Source: Leptospira biflexa (GTDB lineage Bacteria; Spirochaetota; Leptospiria; Turneriellales; DYLW01). Taken from it: 50,099 nucleotides of DNA. Below, one piece after another: positions 9,304-18,916 of the stretch. The translations under genes and the position numbers were made by a program. Where the stretch lies: assembly GCA_020721865.1 (NCBI GenBank), contig DYLW01000015.1, positions 1 to 50,099 on the forward strand, in the 5' to 3' direction. The notes under the pieces were generated by a model that was not told the origin of the DNA, ran no database searches, and saw nothing but the letters and a program-made list of their open reading frames with translations. How positions within the stretch are numbered: position 1 is the stretch's first letter; every line of letters begins with the position of its first letter.

Positions 9304-9816
9304 ATGGGATACTTTAAAGAAATATGGAATACCGCAAGCAGTGTTTTTGAGGGAATGGTGGTTACCTTCTCTTATATGTTCAAGGATCCCATCACGGTTC
9401 AGTATCCGGATCGTATGAAAAGACCAATGAAGGAAACCCTTCCAGAGGGCTACCGGGGAACTCTTTCCGTGGATATTGAAACCTGTACTTCCTGCGGTAA
9501 CTGTATGCGGGCGTGCCCCATCGACTGTATTGATTTAAAAGGGGCGAAGACGGAACGTAAAAAAGGTCTGACCTTAATTTATTTCAACATTAATATAGCA
9601 AAATGTATGTACTGTAATCTCTGCGTGGAAGCCTGTCCCACCAAGCCCACTTCCATCTCTTTTAGCAAGTCCTTTGAAGGTTCCAAATCCAAGGTGACGG
9701 ATCTGGTTTTGAAGTTTGTTCCGGATGAGGAAGTCCGCATTCGGCAGCAGGAAGCCGATGAATTGGAGTTAAAAAAGCAAAGGGAAGCGTCTGTGGCAGT
9801 GGAAGCCCAGGGATAA
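9304..9816 (+). CDS. nuoI: NADH-quinone oxidoreductase subunit I (2x 4Fe-4S)
   Basis: 170-residue ferredoxin-like subunit that passes electrons to NuoB. Two complete cluster motifs are visible, CTSCGNCMRACP near residue 61 and CMYCNLCVEACP near residue 101. GAGGA at 9291-9295 precedes the ATG. The C-terminal 40 residues form a charged tail beyond the ferredoxin fold. With NuoG, NuoF and NuoE absent, these clusters would be the entry point for electrons from an unidentified donor. Confidence 0.96.
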   Translation: MGYFKEIWNTASSVFEGMVVTFSYMFKDPITVQYPDRMKRPMKETLPEGYRGTLSVDIETCTSCGNCMRACPIDCIDLKGAKTERKKGLTLIYFNINIAKCMYCNLCVEACPTKPTSISFSKSFEGSKSKVTDLVLKFVPDEEVRIRQQEADELELKKQREASVAVEAQG

Positions 9817-9826
9817 AGGGGGAGAT

Positions 9827-10366
9827 GTGGAAGCAATAATCAAAGATGGTCTTTTCTATTTTACTGTCGCGGTTACCCTGGGAGGGGCGTCTGTGGTGGC
9901 CTTTTCCCGCAGTATCATCTATGCTGCTGTGGGTTTGATTTTCTCCCTGATGGGGGTTGCCGGACTGTATGTGTATCTGGGTGCAGATTTCATTGCCGTA
10001 GCTCAGGTAATGATCTATGTGGGAGGGGTGGTGATCCTGATTCTGTTTGCCATTCTGCTCACCCAGGGGCTGGGTACTCTGGAGCTGTCCAATCCCCAGT
10101 TTAATGCTCCGGTGGCTTTTGTGGTTGTGGTGTTTCTGGCCGGGATTCTTCTTTTTACGCTTTTGGGGACGCAGCTTTTGCAAAATCCATCTGCGTATAC
10201 GGCTACCACAAAAAAAATCGGGGATCTTCTGCTCTCCCGTTATGTTCTGCCGTTTGAAATTATTTCTGTCTTGATAGTGGTGGTCATCATGGGGGCGGCG
10301 GTGATGGTACGCAAAGAGCTTCTGGTGTCTTCTACGGAAGAAAGCGAGGATAAAAGTAATGATTAA
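9827..10366 (+). CDS. nuoJ: NADH-quinone oxidoreductase subunit J
   Basis: 179-residue membrane subunit with five hydrophobic segments. The conserved run AQVMIYVGGVVILILFAI lies near residues 58-75. The start is a GTG at 9827 with a G-rich ribosome binding site (9817-9824) very close to it. An ATG at 9825 is out of frame. The end overlaps nuoK by 8 bases, consistent with coupled translation. Confidence 0.93.
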   Translation: MEAIIKDGLFYFTVAVTLGGASVVAFSRSIIYAAVGLIFSLMGVAGLYVYLGADFIAVAQVMIYVGGVVILILFAILLTQGLGTLELSNPQFNAPVAFVVVVFLAGILLFTLLGTQLLQNPSAYTATTKKIGDLLLSRYVLPFEIISVLIVVVIMGAAVMVRKELLVSSTEESEDKSND

Positions 10367-10667
10367 TTTGTATTCTTTTTTAATAATTGGTATTTTTCTG
10401 TTTGTTTTGGGAATATATACAGTTTTTACCCGCAAAAATATCATTGGTATTCTGATGGGGATTGAACTCATGCTGAATGCGGCCAGCCTGAATTTCGTCG
10501 CGTTTAACTTCTATAGAGGGATGGCCACCGTTTCTGGCCATGTGTTTTCCGCATTTATCATTGTTCTGGCAGCGGCGGAGGCAGTGGTTGCCTTGGCCAT
10601 TGTTTTGGCAGTGTTCCAGCAAAGGAAAAGCCTGGATATTGACCAGGTGAATGAATTGAGAGGCTGA
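10359..10667 (+). CDS. nuoK: NADH-quinone oxidoreductase subunit K
   Basis: 102 residues, three membrane helices. The family core GIELMLNAASLNFVAF contains the conserved membrane glutamate used in proton transfer, and a second glutamate lies in the AAAEAVVALAI helix. The ATG lies inside the end of nuoJ with GAGGA at 10346-10350 as ribosome binding site. Length is standard. Confidence 0.96.
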   Translation: MINLYSFLIIGIFLFVLGIYTVFTRKNIIGILMGIELMLNAASLNFVAFNFYRGMATVSGHVFSAFIIVLAAAEAVVALAIVLAVFQQRKSLDIDQVNELRG

Positions 10668-10669
10668 TT

Positions 10670-12715
10670 ATGGAATGGATAAAAGATTATATTTGGGTGA
10701 TCCCATTTTCCCCGTTTGTGGGGTTTCTCATCGCCGGGATCAATGCTTTTTCCGGAGATAAAATATTCGGGAGGGCTTCCAAAAGAATTATCATGATGAC
10801 CTCTCCGGCAGCGGTGGCGGTATCCCTGACGGTGGCAATTATTGCCTTTCTGCATATTCTTTCCTTGGATCATGAACACCGTATTTTAGTGAATCATGTG
10901 TATTCCTGGTTGGTGACAGGCAATCTTTCGGCAGCGGCGGCGTTTACCATCGATCCTTTGTCCATGGTAATGGCCCTGGTGGTGACCGGGGTGGGATTTC
11001 TCATCCATGTATATTCCGTGGGGTACATGAACGAGGATAAATCCTTCTCCCGCTACATGGCCTATTTGAATCTATTTACTTTTTCTATGCTCCTGCTGGT
11101 GCTGGGGGACAATATCCTGTTGCTGTTCATCGGATGGGAAGGGGTTGGGCTGTGTTCTTATCTTTTGATTGGTTTCTGGTTTAATGGTCGTGCGAACGCC
11201 ATGGCGGGGATGAAAGCGTTCATTGTCAACCGCATTGGGGATTTTGGTTTCATTATTGGAATTTTTCTTTTATTCTGGGGAATGCTTCAGTTTGCGGATG
11301 CGACCACGGTCAGTTTCCGGGAGATGAAGCCATTGGTGGAAAAAATGCCGGGATGGTATATCACCGCTATTGTGGTATCTCTCTTTGTGGGAGCCACTGG
11401 AAAATCCGCCCAAATTCCTTTGTATGTGTGGCTGCCGGATGCGATGGCTGGCCCCACCCCGGTTTCTGCTCTGATCCATGCGGCCACGATGGTGACCGCC
11501 GGGGTCTATATGATTGGAAGACTCAGCTTTTTGTTTACCTTGTCGCCCATGGGTTTGACCATTATTTCCATCATTGCTGTCTTCACGGCCTTCTTTGCTG
11601 CCACCGTGGGATTAACCCAGTATGACATCAAGAAAGTTCTGGCATATTCCACCGTGAGCCAGTTGGGATATATGTTCATTGGAATGGGGGCAGGGGCATA
11701 TTCCGCCGGGATTTTTCACCTGATGACCCATGCCTTTTTTAAGGGTTTGTTATTCCTTGGTTCCGGTTCTGTGATTATGGCCATGCACCATGAACAGGAC
11801 ATGCGGAAAATGGGAGGGCTCCGGAAAAAGATTCCTATTACGTTTTATACATTCTTCATCGGCACCATTGCCATTGCCGGGGTTCCTGGTTTTGCCGGAT
11901 TCTTCAGCAAGGATGAAATCCTGTGGAAAGCTTTTTCCAATGGAAACCATATCCTTCCGTGGCTGCCCACGTTTATATGGGTTCTGGGGGTCATCACGGC
12001 TGGTTTAACCGCTTTTTACATGTTCCGCCTATTATTTATGACCTTTTTTGGGGAATACCGGGGGGATCACCATACTTGGGAGCACATGCATGAATCCCCA
12101 GCTAACATGACCATTCCGCTGGTTCTTCTGGCAGTGGCTTCCATATTTGGTGGGTATCTGGGTGTTCCGGAAGCACTCGGAGGTAGCAACGCCATCCACC
12201 ATTGGTTGGAACCAGCACTCACAGAGCCCCATCATGGAGGGCACCATTCCCACGCTTTGGAATACACTCTGATGGGTATTTCCGTGGGTGTAGCGTTCCT
12301 GGGCATTTTTCTGGCCTATTATTTTTATATGGTAAAAAAAGAAATTCCCAAAAAAATTGTCCGGGCCATTCCTGCTCTGCACTCTCTGCTATATGGTAAA
12401 TATCGGGTGGATGAGTTTTACCAGGCCTATGTGATCAACCCACTGCTGGCCTTCCAGAGAGGGCTTCGCTGGTTTGATATTAACATTGTGGATGGATTTG
12501 TTAATTATGTGGCAACTGTGACGAAGTTTTTCTCACAGATGCAAGGCAATTTTGATAAAAATTATGTGGACGGAACCGTCAATGGTGTTGCCACGGTGAT
12601 CCAGTGGACCGGGAAAACCCTGCGTCTGGTTCAAAATGGACTGGCCACCCAGTACTTTGTTTACATCATTGGCGGTGTTGTGATGATTTATTTTGCGAAA
12701 ATATTGTTTTTATAA
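10670..12715 (+). CDS. nuoL: NADH-quinone oxidoreductase subunit L (proton-pumping)
   Basis: 681-residue antiporter-like subunit at the far end of the membrane arm. The core WEGVGLCSYLLIGFW, the proton-channel segment PLYVWLPDAMAGPTPVSALIHAATM and the lysine-bearing KKVLAYSTVSQLGYM are all intact. The long C-terminal amphipathic region expected for NuoL follows a His-rich stretch near residue 525. The ATG is 2 bases after the nuoK stop. Confidence 0.96.
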   Translation: MEWIKDYIWVIPFSPFVGFLIAGINAFSGDKIFGRASKRIIMMTSPAAVAVSLTVAIIAFLHILSLDHEHRILVNHVYSWLVTGNLSAAAAFTIDPLSMVMALVVTGVGFLIHVYSVGYMNEDKSFSRYMAYLNLFTFSMLLLVLGDNILLLFIGWEGVGLCSYLLIGFWFNGRANAMAGMKAFIVNRIGDFGFIIGIFLLFWGMLQFADATTVSFREMKPLVEKMPGWYITAIVVSLFVGATGKSAQIPLYVWLPDAMAGPTPVSALIHAATMVTAGVYMIGRLSFLFTLSPMGLTIISIIAVFTAFFAATVGLTQYDIKKVLAYSTVSQLGYMFIGMGAGAYSAGIFHLMTHAFFKGLLFLGSGSVIMAMHHEQDMRKMGGLRKKIPITFYTFFIGTIAIAGVPGFAGFFSKDEILWKAFSNGNHILPWLPTFIWVLGVITAGLTAFYMFRLLFMTFFGEYRGDHHTWEHMHESPANMTIPLVLLAVASIFGGYLGVPEALGGSNAIHHWLEPALTEPHHGGHHSHALEYTLMGISVGVAFLGIFLAYYFYMVKKEIPKKIVRAIPALHSLLYGKYRVDEFYQAYVINPLLAFQRGLRWFDINIVDGFVNYVATVTKFFSQMQGNFDKNYVDGTVNGVATVIQWTGKTLRLVQNGLATQYFVYIIGGVVMIYFAKILFL

Positions 12716-12758
12716 AAAATAAAAAAAGGATTTAAGGTAAAAACTTAAGGAGGACCCC

Positions 12759-14318
12759 TTGGAAAATTATTTGCTTAGTTTATTGATATTTATCCCATTA
12801 GCCGGAGCTCTGGTTATTCTCTTTATTCCATCTGGAAGAGATAGCTTGGTTCGCTATACTGCGGTGGTGGTTACTGCCATTCCGTTGGTACTGGCCTATC
12901 TGGTATATGCTCGGTTTAATCCCGCTTTGACCGGAATTGATAATATCGCCCAGTTCCAGTATGTGGAAAAATATTCCTGGATTCCATCCTTTAATGTCTT
13001 TTACCATATTGGCGTGGACGGGCTTTCTATGCCCATGATCATTCTCACTACTCTGGTGGCCTTTGTGGGGGTGTTCGCTTCCTTCAATATCAAGAAAGCA
13101 GTGAAGGCCTATTTTGCCCTTTATCTTCTTTTGGTCACCGCCATGATGGGGGTTTTTCTGGCCTTGGATTTCTTTCTCTTCTATATTTTCTGGGAAGTTA
13201 TGCTGTTGCCCATGTACTTCCTGATTGGTATCTGGGGAGGTCCCAGAAAGGAGTATGCGGCCATCAAGTTTTTCTTATACACGTTATTCGGATCGGTTTT
13301 TATGCTTCTGGTCATGCTGCTGTTCTATTTCTCCACCGGCTCCTTCTCACTGGTGGAAATGTCCAGTGTGATGATTTCCGGTAATTATCCATCTTATCTC
13401 TCCATTGAATGGTTGCGGCTTGCTGCTTGGATTGCTCTTTTTGTGGGATTTGCCATTAAAATCCCCGCGTTTCCATTCCACACCTGGCTTCCGGATGCTC
13501 ACGTGGAAGCTCCCACTGCTATTTCTGTAATCCTGGCCGGGGTGCTTCTGAAAATGGGAACTTATGGACTTCTCCGGATTTCTTATCCTCTTTTTCCGGT
13601 GGAGACCCGCCTTCTTGCCCCCTATTTTCTGGGTGCTCTGGGGGTGGTCAACATTATCTATGGTGCTTTAGTGGCCATGGCCCAGACTGACCTGAAGAAA
13701 ATGATTGCCTATTCCAGTATCAGCCACATGGGTTATGTGATGTTAGGGATGTCTTCATTTACCGTGGAAGGTTTGAATGGTGCTCTTTTCCAGATGTTCA
13801 ACCATGGAACCATCACTTCCATGCTGTTTATTTTAGTGGGGGTTGTCTATGAAAGAGCCCACCATCGGGAAATTAACGGCTTTGGCGGAATGGCCTCCAT
13901 TACCCCCAAATATGCGGCGTGGACTGCGTTTGCCTTCTTTGCCGGACTGGGGCTTCCCGGTTTGTCCGGTTTTATCTCAGAGGTGCTGGTTCTGATGGGA
14001 TCCTTCCGATCTTATAAGCTTCTGACCATCATTGCGGCCACTGGGGTTATCTTCACAGCGGCGTACCTGCTCTGGGCATACCTGAGAATTTTCTTTGGTG
14101 AGAAAAATGAAAAATATAAAGATATGGCGGATATTAATTTCACAGAGTCCTTTAGCCTGATTCCTGTGGGAATCTTTGTGGTTCTTTTTGGGGTGTATCC
14201 GGCACCGTATCTGAAAATGGTGGAACCCACCATGACCCATCTTAATAATCTGATTATCAAGGGTACACAGGTATCCATGCAGACCGGATTTTTGGATGTG
14301 ATTCGCGGATTGTTTTAA
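12759..14318 (+). CDS. nuoM: NADH-quinone oxidoreductase subunit M (proton-pumping)
   Basis: 519-residue antiporter-like subunit. FWEVMLLPMYFLIGIWGG contains the conserved membrane glutamate; FPFHTWLPDAHVEAPTAISV and KKMIAYSSISHMGYVMLG carry the channel residues. The start is a TTG at 12759, supported by a very strong ribosome binding site AAGGAGGA at 12747-12754. The 43-base gap after nuoL is the largest in the nuo run. Confidence 0.95.
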   Translation: MENYLLSLLIFIPLAGALVILFIPSGRDSLVRYTAVVVTAIPLVLAYLVYARFNPALTGIDNIAQFQYVEKYSWIPSFNVFYHIGVDGLSMPMIILTTLVAFVGVFASFNIKKAVKAYFALYLLLVTAMMGVFLALDFFLFYIFWEVMLLPMYFLIGIWGGPRKEYAAIKFFLYTLFGSVFMLLVMLLFYFSTGSFSLVEMSSVMISGNYPSYLSIEWLRLAAWIALFVGFAIKIPAFPFHTWLPDAHVEAPTAISVILAGVLLKMGTYGLLRISYPLFPVETRLLAPYFLGALGVVNIIYGALVAMAQTDLKKMIAYSSISHMGYVMLGMSSFTVEGLNGALFQMFNHGTITSMLFILVGVVYERAHHREINGFGGMASITPKYAAWTAFAFFAGLGLPGLSGFISEVLVLMGSFRSYKLLTIIAATGVIFTAAYLLWAYLRIFFGEKNEKYKDMADINFTESFSLIPVGIFVVLFGVYPAPYLKMVEPTMTHLNNLIIKGTQVSMQTGFLDVIRGLF

Positions 14319-14329
14319 AGGAAATAAAC

Positions 14330-15799
14330 ATGCAGCTTGGTATCCAGAACTTTATTCCAGAGATTATCCTGACCGCCGGTATTTTTTTGACCCTGCTTTT
14401 TAACGCACGCTCTTCTTGGGTCACTCGGGGAATCTCTTTCACCGTTTCCATCACCATGGCCATCGCATCCCTTTTGGCATTGGCTTTTGTGGTGGATTTT
14501 TCCCAGACCCAAACTGCATTTATGGGTATTCTTTCTTTTGACCCCATGGCCAATGTATTCCGAATCCTTTTTTATGTTCTGCTGGTGTTTATTATCCTGC
14601 AAGCATTCCGCTCCTCGGAAATACGGGATTATCTTTTTGGGGAAAATGTTATCCTGATGATGGCTTCCACCATCGGTATGGTTCTGATGGTTTCCGCCAA
14701 TGACCTGTTAATGACCTATCTGGCCATTGAAATCGTGAGTCTCACTGCTTATCTTATGACCGGATTCCGCCCCAAGGATAAAAACGCGTCGGAAGCGGCC
14801 ATAAAATATGTCCTCTTTGGAGGGGTAGCTTCCGCCGTGATGCTTTTTGGGATGAGTTATCTGTATGGGATGGCACGTACTCTGGACATCCGGGAAATGG
14901 TTTTGTATCTGAGCCAGTACCAGGAAAACCCGTCTCTGGTGACCTTGGCCTATATTTTTCTGCTGGTGGGTTTCTTTTATAAAATTGCGGCTGTCCCTTT
15001 CCACGCATGGAGCCCGGATGTTTACCAGAGTGCTTCCACTCCGGTGACAGCGTTTTTTTCCATCGGTCCCAAGGCTGCCGGTTTTGCGGTTTTATTTCGC
15101 TTTCTGTATACATATCCTAACCCGGTGGTGGAATCCGAATTGGGCGTACTCATCGGCGTTATTTCTGCTATTACTATGACTGTGGGCAACCTCACTGCTC
15201 TGCGGCAGGAGAACATTAAAAGAATGCTGGCGTACAGCAGTATCGCACACGCCGGGTACATGATGATGGGGCTTGTCGTTTTCAACGTAACCGGAGTAAA
15301 AGCAGTCATGTTTTACCTCTTTGCGTATTTTGCCATGAACCTGGGTGCTTTTGTGGTGATCACCATCATTATCAATGAATGGGGTACAGAACGAATTGAA
15401 GATTACCGGGAATTGGCCTGGAAAGGCGGGGTTCATACCTTTCTGGCGGTGATTTTTGCCGTTTTTCTGTTTTCTCTGGCCGGAGTACCGCCGTTTGCGG
15501 GGTTTATAGGGAAATGGTATCTTTTTGCCGCTCTGATAGAAAAAGGTTCCGGCTATTACTGGCTGGCAGTTATTGGGGTGCTGAATTCTGTGGTGGGGCT
15601 TGTTTATTATACTAGGGTCGTCAAAAAATTGTTTCTGGATAGATACGACAATCCCATGCTGGTGGATATGAAAAACAAAGACAGGAAGCTGGAAGCAGCG
15701 TATGTGTATCCGGTGATGCTGACCGTTCTTGCGGTGGTTACCGTTGTCTTTGGGATTTTCTTTTCCCCGGTTTTTGAATTCATGAATAGTATTCTGTGA
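14330..15799 (+). CDS. nuoN: NADH-quinone oxidoreductase subunit N (proton-pumping)
   Basis: 489-residue antiporter-like subunit and last nuo gene here. The LAIEIVSLTAYLMTGF helix, the AVPFHAWSPDVYQSASTPV channel segment and KRMLAYSSIAHAGYMMMG are diagnostic. It starts 11 bases after nuoM with AAAGGAA upstream. A lipoprotein gene follows almost directly, which suggests transcription continues beyond the complex I genes. Confidence 0.95.
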   Translation: MQLGIQNFIPEIILTAGIFLTLLFNARSSWVTRGISFTVSITMAIASLLALAFVVDFSQTQTAFMGILSFDPMANVFRILFYVLLVFIILQAFRSSEIRDYLFGENVILMMASTIGMVLMVSANDLLMTYLAIEIVSLTAYLMTGFRPKDKNASEAAIKYVLFGGVASAVMLFGMSYLYGMARTLDIREMVLYLSQYQENPSLVTLAYIFLLVGFFYKIAAVPFHAWSPDVYQSASTPVTAFFSIGPKAAGFAVLFRFLYTYPNPVVESELGVLIGVISAITMTVGNLTALRQENIKRMLAYSSIAHAGYMMMGLVVFNVTGVKAVMFYLFAYFAMNLGAFVVITIIINEWGTERIEDYRELAWKGGVHTFLAVIFAVFLFSLAGVPPFAGFIGKWYLFAALIEKGSGYYWLAVIGVLNSVVGLVYYTRVVKKLFLDRYDNPMLVDMKNKDRKLEAAYVYPVMLTVLAVVTVVFGIFFSPVFEFMNSIL

Positions 15800-15807
15800 T
15801 TTGCCGG

Positions 15808-16470
15808 ATGCGAAGGCTTTTTGTCCTCTTTTTGTTTGTAGTCTTCGCAGTGTCCTGTTCCCGGAAAACGTTTACCATACGCTTGGAGCCAGCGGATGGT
15901 GCTCTCAAAGACACCGCCGATGGAATTGCCATAATAGAGGAGAAGGATTTCCGGGTTATCTTTAAAATAGTCAGTCTGAATGACCTGCTCAAAGAAGAGC
16001 TGGATTCTCCCCCCCGGCCGGATGAACATAAAATTCGAGTTCCGGATGCCACGTATGTCCAGTTCATCACGGAAAATCTGTCCGCAAACCCCCTATTTTT
16101 TAATCCGGACAAAGCGTATTTTCAGCAAAATCCAAATTTTATCAACCGCAGAATTTATAAGGATGAATTTGAGCAGAATTTTTCCTCCAGCTCATACAAA
16201 ATCATAGAATATGATAAATTATTTTCTGTCTATGACAAACCGTGGAAAGATGCTAAAAAGAAAATGGTATGCAAACCCGGAGTTCCCTGTAAAATTCCCA
16301 CCGGTGGAAAAGTTTACCAGATTCTGCCTTTTACCCTGATTGTTCCCCGTGACAGAGTTATTTCCCTGGTTCTGGAAGTACCGTATAATCTGAATCCGGA
16401 GGAAGGTTTTTTTGAAAAAAATAAAAAAAAAGATGTTCAAATAGATTTTTATTTAAAAAATATTCGGTGA
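15808..16470 (+). CDS. Probable lipoprotein of unknown function
   Basis: 220 residues with a clear N-terminal signal: MRR, a hydrophobic run, then AVSC with Cys17 as the likely lipidation site. The lipobox is relaxed, as seen in spirochaetes. I chose the ATG at 15808 because the signal then has the usual length; a GTG at 15796 overlapping the nuoN stop is also possible. The mature part is mixed, Lys- and Phe-rich, without a domain I recognise. It ends 4 bases before the PBP gene, so it is probably co-transcribed with that gene. A role as partner or regulator of that enzyme, as lipoproteins Lpo are in Escherichia coli, is inference only. Confidence 0.7.
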   Translation: MRRLFVLFLFVVFAVSCSRKTFTIRLEPADGALKDTADGIAIIEEKDFRVIFKIVSLNDLLKEELDSPPRPDEHKIRVPDATYVQFITENLSANPLFFNPDKAYFQQNPNFINRRIYKDEFEQNFSSSSYKIIEYDKLFSVYDKPWKDAKKKMVCKPGVPCKIPTGGKVYQILPFTLIVPRDRVISLVLEVPYNLNPEEGFFEKNKKKDVQIDFYLKNIR

Positions 16471-16474
16471 TAAT

Positions 16475-18883
16475 ATGAATACTGTGGTAACCTTTTTTTC
16501 TGTTCTTTCCCATAATATTGTAAATTATTTTTTTCCGGACAAAAATCCAGACGGTAGATCTGTCCGGAAATTTCTGGTGGTAATCACAGCGGGGTCGTTC
16601 GTCTTTTTGTTCCCTTTATTGTTAATATGGGCAGACATTGGACGGATATATTCTCTCAAAGATTATCGTCCGCCCATTCCATCCACTCTTCTGGACAGGA
16701 AAGGCAGGGTAATTGCCACCTATTTTACGGACAACCGGGTGATTCTCCAAGAGAATGAAATCAATGAAAAACTGATCCAAGCCTTCACTTCCATAGAAGA
16801 CAATAACTTTTTCTTTCACTATGGTATTGATCTCCAGTCAATATTCCGTGCCTTCCTCAAAAATATGCTGGCGGGTTCCGTAAAGCAGGGGGGAAGTACC
16901 ATCACCCAACAGCTCGCGAAAGTCATTTTAACATCCAAAAAAAGGACACTCACCAGAAAAGCACGGGAGGCCATTCTTGCCATTGCTCTGGAGCAGTTTT
17001 TTACCAAAAAGCAGATCATCACTTTATATTTTAACGAAATTTATCTGGGACATGGGAATTACGGTGTAGAGGCCGCTGCACGCTTCTATTTTAACAAGTC
17101 CTCCACGGAGTTGGAATACTATGAGGCGTCCATTCTGGCAAGTCTGCCATCGGCTCCCAATTCTTTTTCTCCTTTAAAAAATCCCAAATTGTCCTTTTAT
17201 CGTTCCCGGGCGGTTCTGTATAACATGTTTGCCATGGGTCATATAGACCGCCAAACCATGTACATCCAGATAAAAAAGATGCTGGATTTTTATGAAACCA
17301 TTAATACATCCCCGGATGTGACTGCGTTTGGAAACCGTACCGATAAGGCCCCCTATTTTTCGGAATGGATGCGGGGTATCCTGGAAAAAAAATTAGGGAA
17401 AAAAGGTCTGTATACGGGAGGATATAAAATTTATTCCAGTCTGGATTTGGACCACCAGGCCATTGCCCAGGATGAATTATGGAGGGCACTGGAAAGACAG
17501 AATAAGGTATCATCCGGATTTCAGTTTCACCGCCAGATAGAAATTGCGGAGAAATATACACACATTCTTCCCTTGCTTCAGCTTGCGTTTGATTTGCCGG
17601 AGATGGATAACCCCCGGACATTGAAACAGTATGAAATTGCCCTGAAATTTTCCCGCGAACTGATGGAATACACAGATTTAATCAATCTGGGGACCGGCGG
17701 CGTCCGGTATCTGGATGAAACTCTGGTGTATTTAAGGGAGAACTCCATTACCGCCTCTGTGGATCATGTTCAGGGTGCATTCATAGAGATGGACAACCAG
17801 ACCGGAGAGGTGACGGTTATGGTGGGGGGGATGCCCTTTTCTTCCCAGAACCAGATGAACCGGGCCATCCAGATAAAAAGGCAACCCGGCTCCACGTTCA
17901 AGGCACTGCTTTATTCGGCTGCCATCGATACAAAGAAGCTGACCCAGGCCAGCGTCTACCCGGACACACCGGTGGTTTTTCTGGACCCTGCGGGAGGAAG
18001 CTGGATTCCCTCCAACTATGCCGGGGATTTCCGGGGATTTATTACCGTAAGGGAGGCTCTCCAATATTCAGTAAATCTGGTTTCCATCGCCATTGCCAGG
18101 GATGTGGGCTTGTCTTCCATCATTCCCCGTCTGGCCGATTTGTTGTACGTAGATCGAAGCCAGATTCCTGTTAATTTGTCCATTGCCCTGGGGACTTATG
18201 AGGTTTCTCCGTACCAGATGACCCGGGCCATATCCGTAATCCCCAACGGAGGCAATGCAATCCAGCCGGTTTTTTATACCAAAATTGTGGATGAAAACGG
18301 GAATATTTTTGACAAGATGCAGACCGGAAAAATAAACAAATCCGGTGTAATATCCGCTTCTGCCTGTGCAGTCATGGATGATATGCTCCGTAATGTTGTG
18401 AATTCTGGAACGGGTACAAAAATCCGCTCTGTGGGGTACACTGGTTATGCAGCCGGAAAAACGGGGACCACCAGTAATTTTCGGGATGCCTGGTTTGCTG
18501 GTTATAACCATCGCTATACGTCCACCATCTGGATGGGTTATGACCGTTCCAGCAAGACTTTGGGCAACGGGCAGAGTGGTGGTAATATTGTCACACCGGT
18601 TTGGGGTAATTATCAGCGTCGGTTGGCTCCCACCATAAAGGATGAACAATCGGTGGCCAAATTCGGCAGCATCGTATATACGAACATTTGTGCCTCCACC
18701 GGCCTGCTTCCCCATGAAGGCTGTGACCGTATTTATAACATGGGATTTATACCGGGAACCCAGCCCACAGAAAAAGGGTCGGGTGGATTTTCCAGTGGCG
18801 GGGGCAGTGAGGACGCGGGGAGACAAAATAGCGGAAAAGAGGTGGTCACTCCGGATGATTTCTTTGGGAATGATAATTTTTAA
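16475..18883 (+). CDS. Class A penicillin-binding protein (glycosyltransferase/transpeptidase)
   Basis: 802-residue bifunctional peptidoglycan synthase of the PBP1A type. One N-terminal membrane anchor lies near residues 33-54. The GT51 domain has catalytic Glu108 (SIEDNNFFFHYGID) and QGGSTITQQLAK at 138-149. The transpeptidase domain has Ser473-Thr-Phe-Lys476, Ser532-Val-Asn534 and Lys662-Thr-Gly664, so both active sites look intact. The C-terminal 35 residues are Gly/Ser-rich and look disordered. A middle insert of roughly 110 residues between about 325 and 435 has no recognised fold. It follows a lipoprotein gene by 4 bases and precedes dnaX by 33. Confidence 0.93.
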   Translation: MNTVVTFFSVLSHNIVNYFFPDKNPDGRSVRKFLVVITAGSFVFLFPLLLIWADIGRIYSLKDYRPPIPSTLLDRKGRVIATYFTDNRVILQENEINEKLIQAFTSIEDNNFFFHYGIDLQSIFRAFLKNMLAGSVKQGGSTITQQLAKVILTSKKRTLTRKAREAILAIALEQFFTKKQIITLYFNEIYLGHGNYGVEAAARFYFNKSSTELEYYEASILASLPSAPNSFSPLKNPKLSFYRSRAVLYNMFAMGHIDRQTMYIQIKKMLDFYETINTSPDVTAFGNRTDKAPYFSEWMRGILEKKLGKKGLYTGGYKIYSSLDLDHQAIAQDELWRALERQNKVSSGFQFHRQIEIAEKYTHILPLLQLAFDLPEMDNPRTLKQYEIALKFSRELMEYTDLINLGTGGVRYLDETLVYLRENSITASVDHVQGAFIEMDNQTGEVTVMVGGMPFSSQNQMNRAIQIKRQPGSTFKALLYSAAIDTKKLTQASVYPDTPVVFLDPAGGSWIPSNYAGDFRGFITVREALQYSVNLVSIAIARDVGLSSIIPRLADLLYVDRSQIPVNLSIALGTYEVSPYQMTRAISVIPNGGNAIQPVFYTKIVDENGNIFDKMQTGKINKSGVISASACAVMDDMLRNVVNSGTGTKIRSVGYTGYAAGKTGTTSNFRDAWFAGYNHRYTSTIWMGYDRSSKTLGNGQSGGNIVTPVWGNYQRRLAPTIKDEQSVAKFGSIVYTNICASTGLLPHEGCDRIYNMGFIPGTQPTEKGSGGFSSGGGSEDAGRQNSGKEVVTPDDFFGNDNF

Positions 18884-18916
18884 TAAAGGTAAAAATCCGG
18901 TGGAGGCATAATAAGG

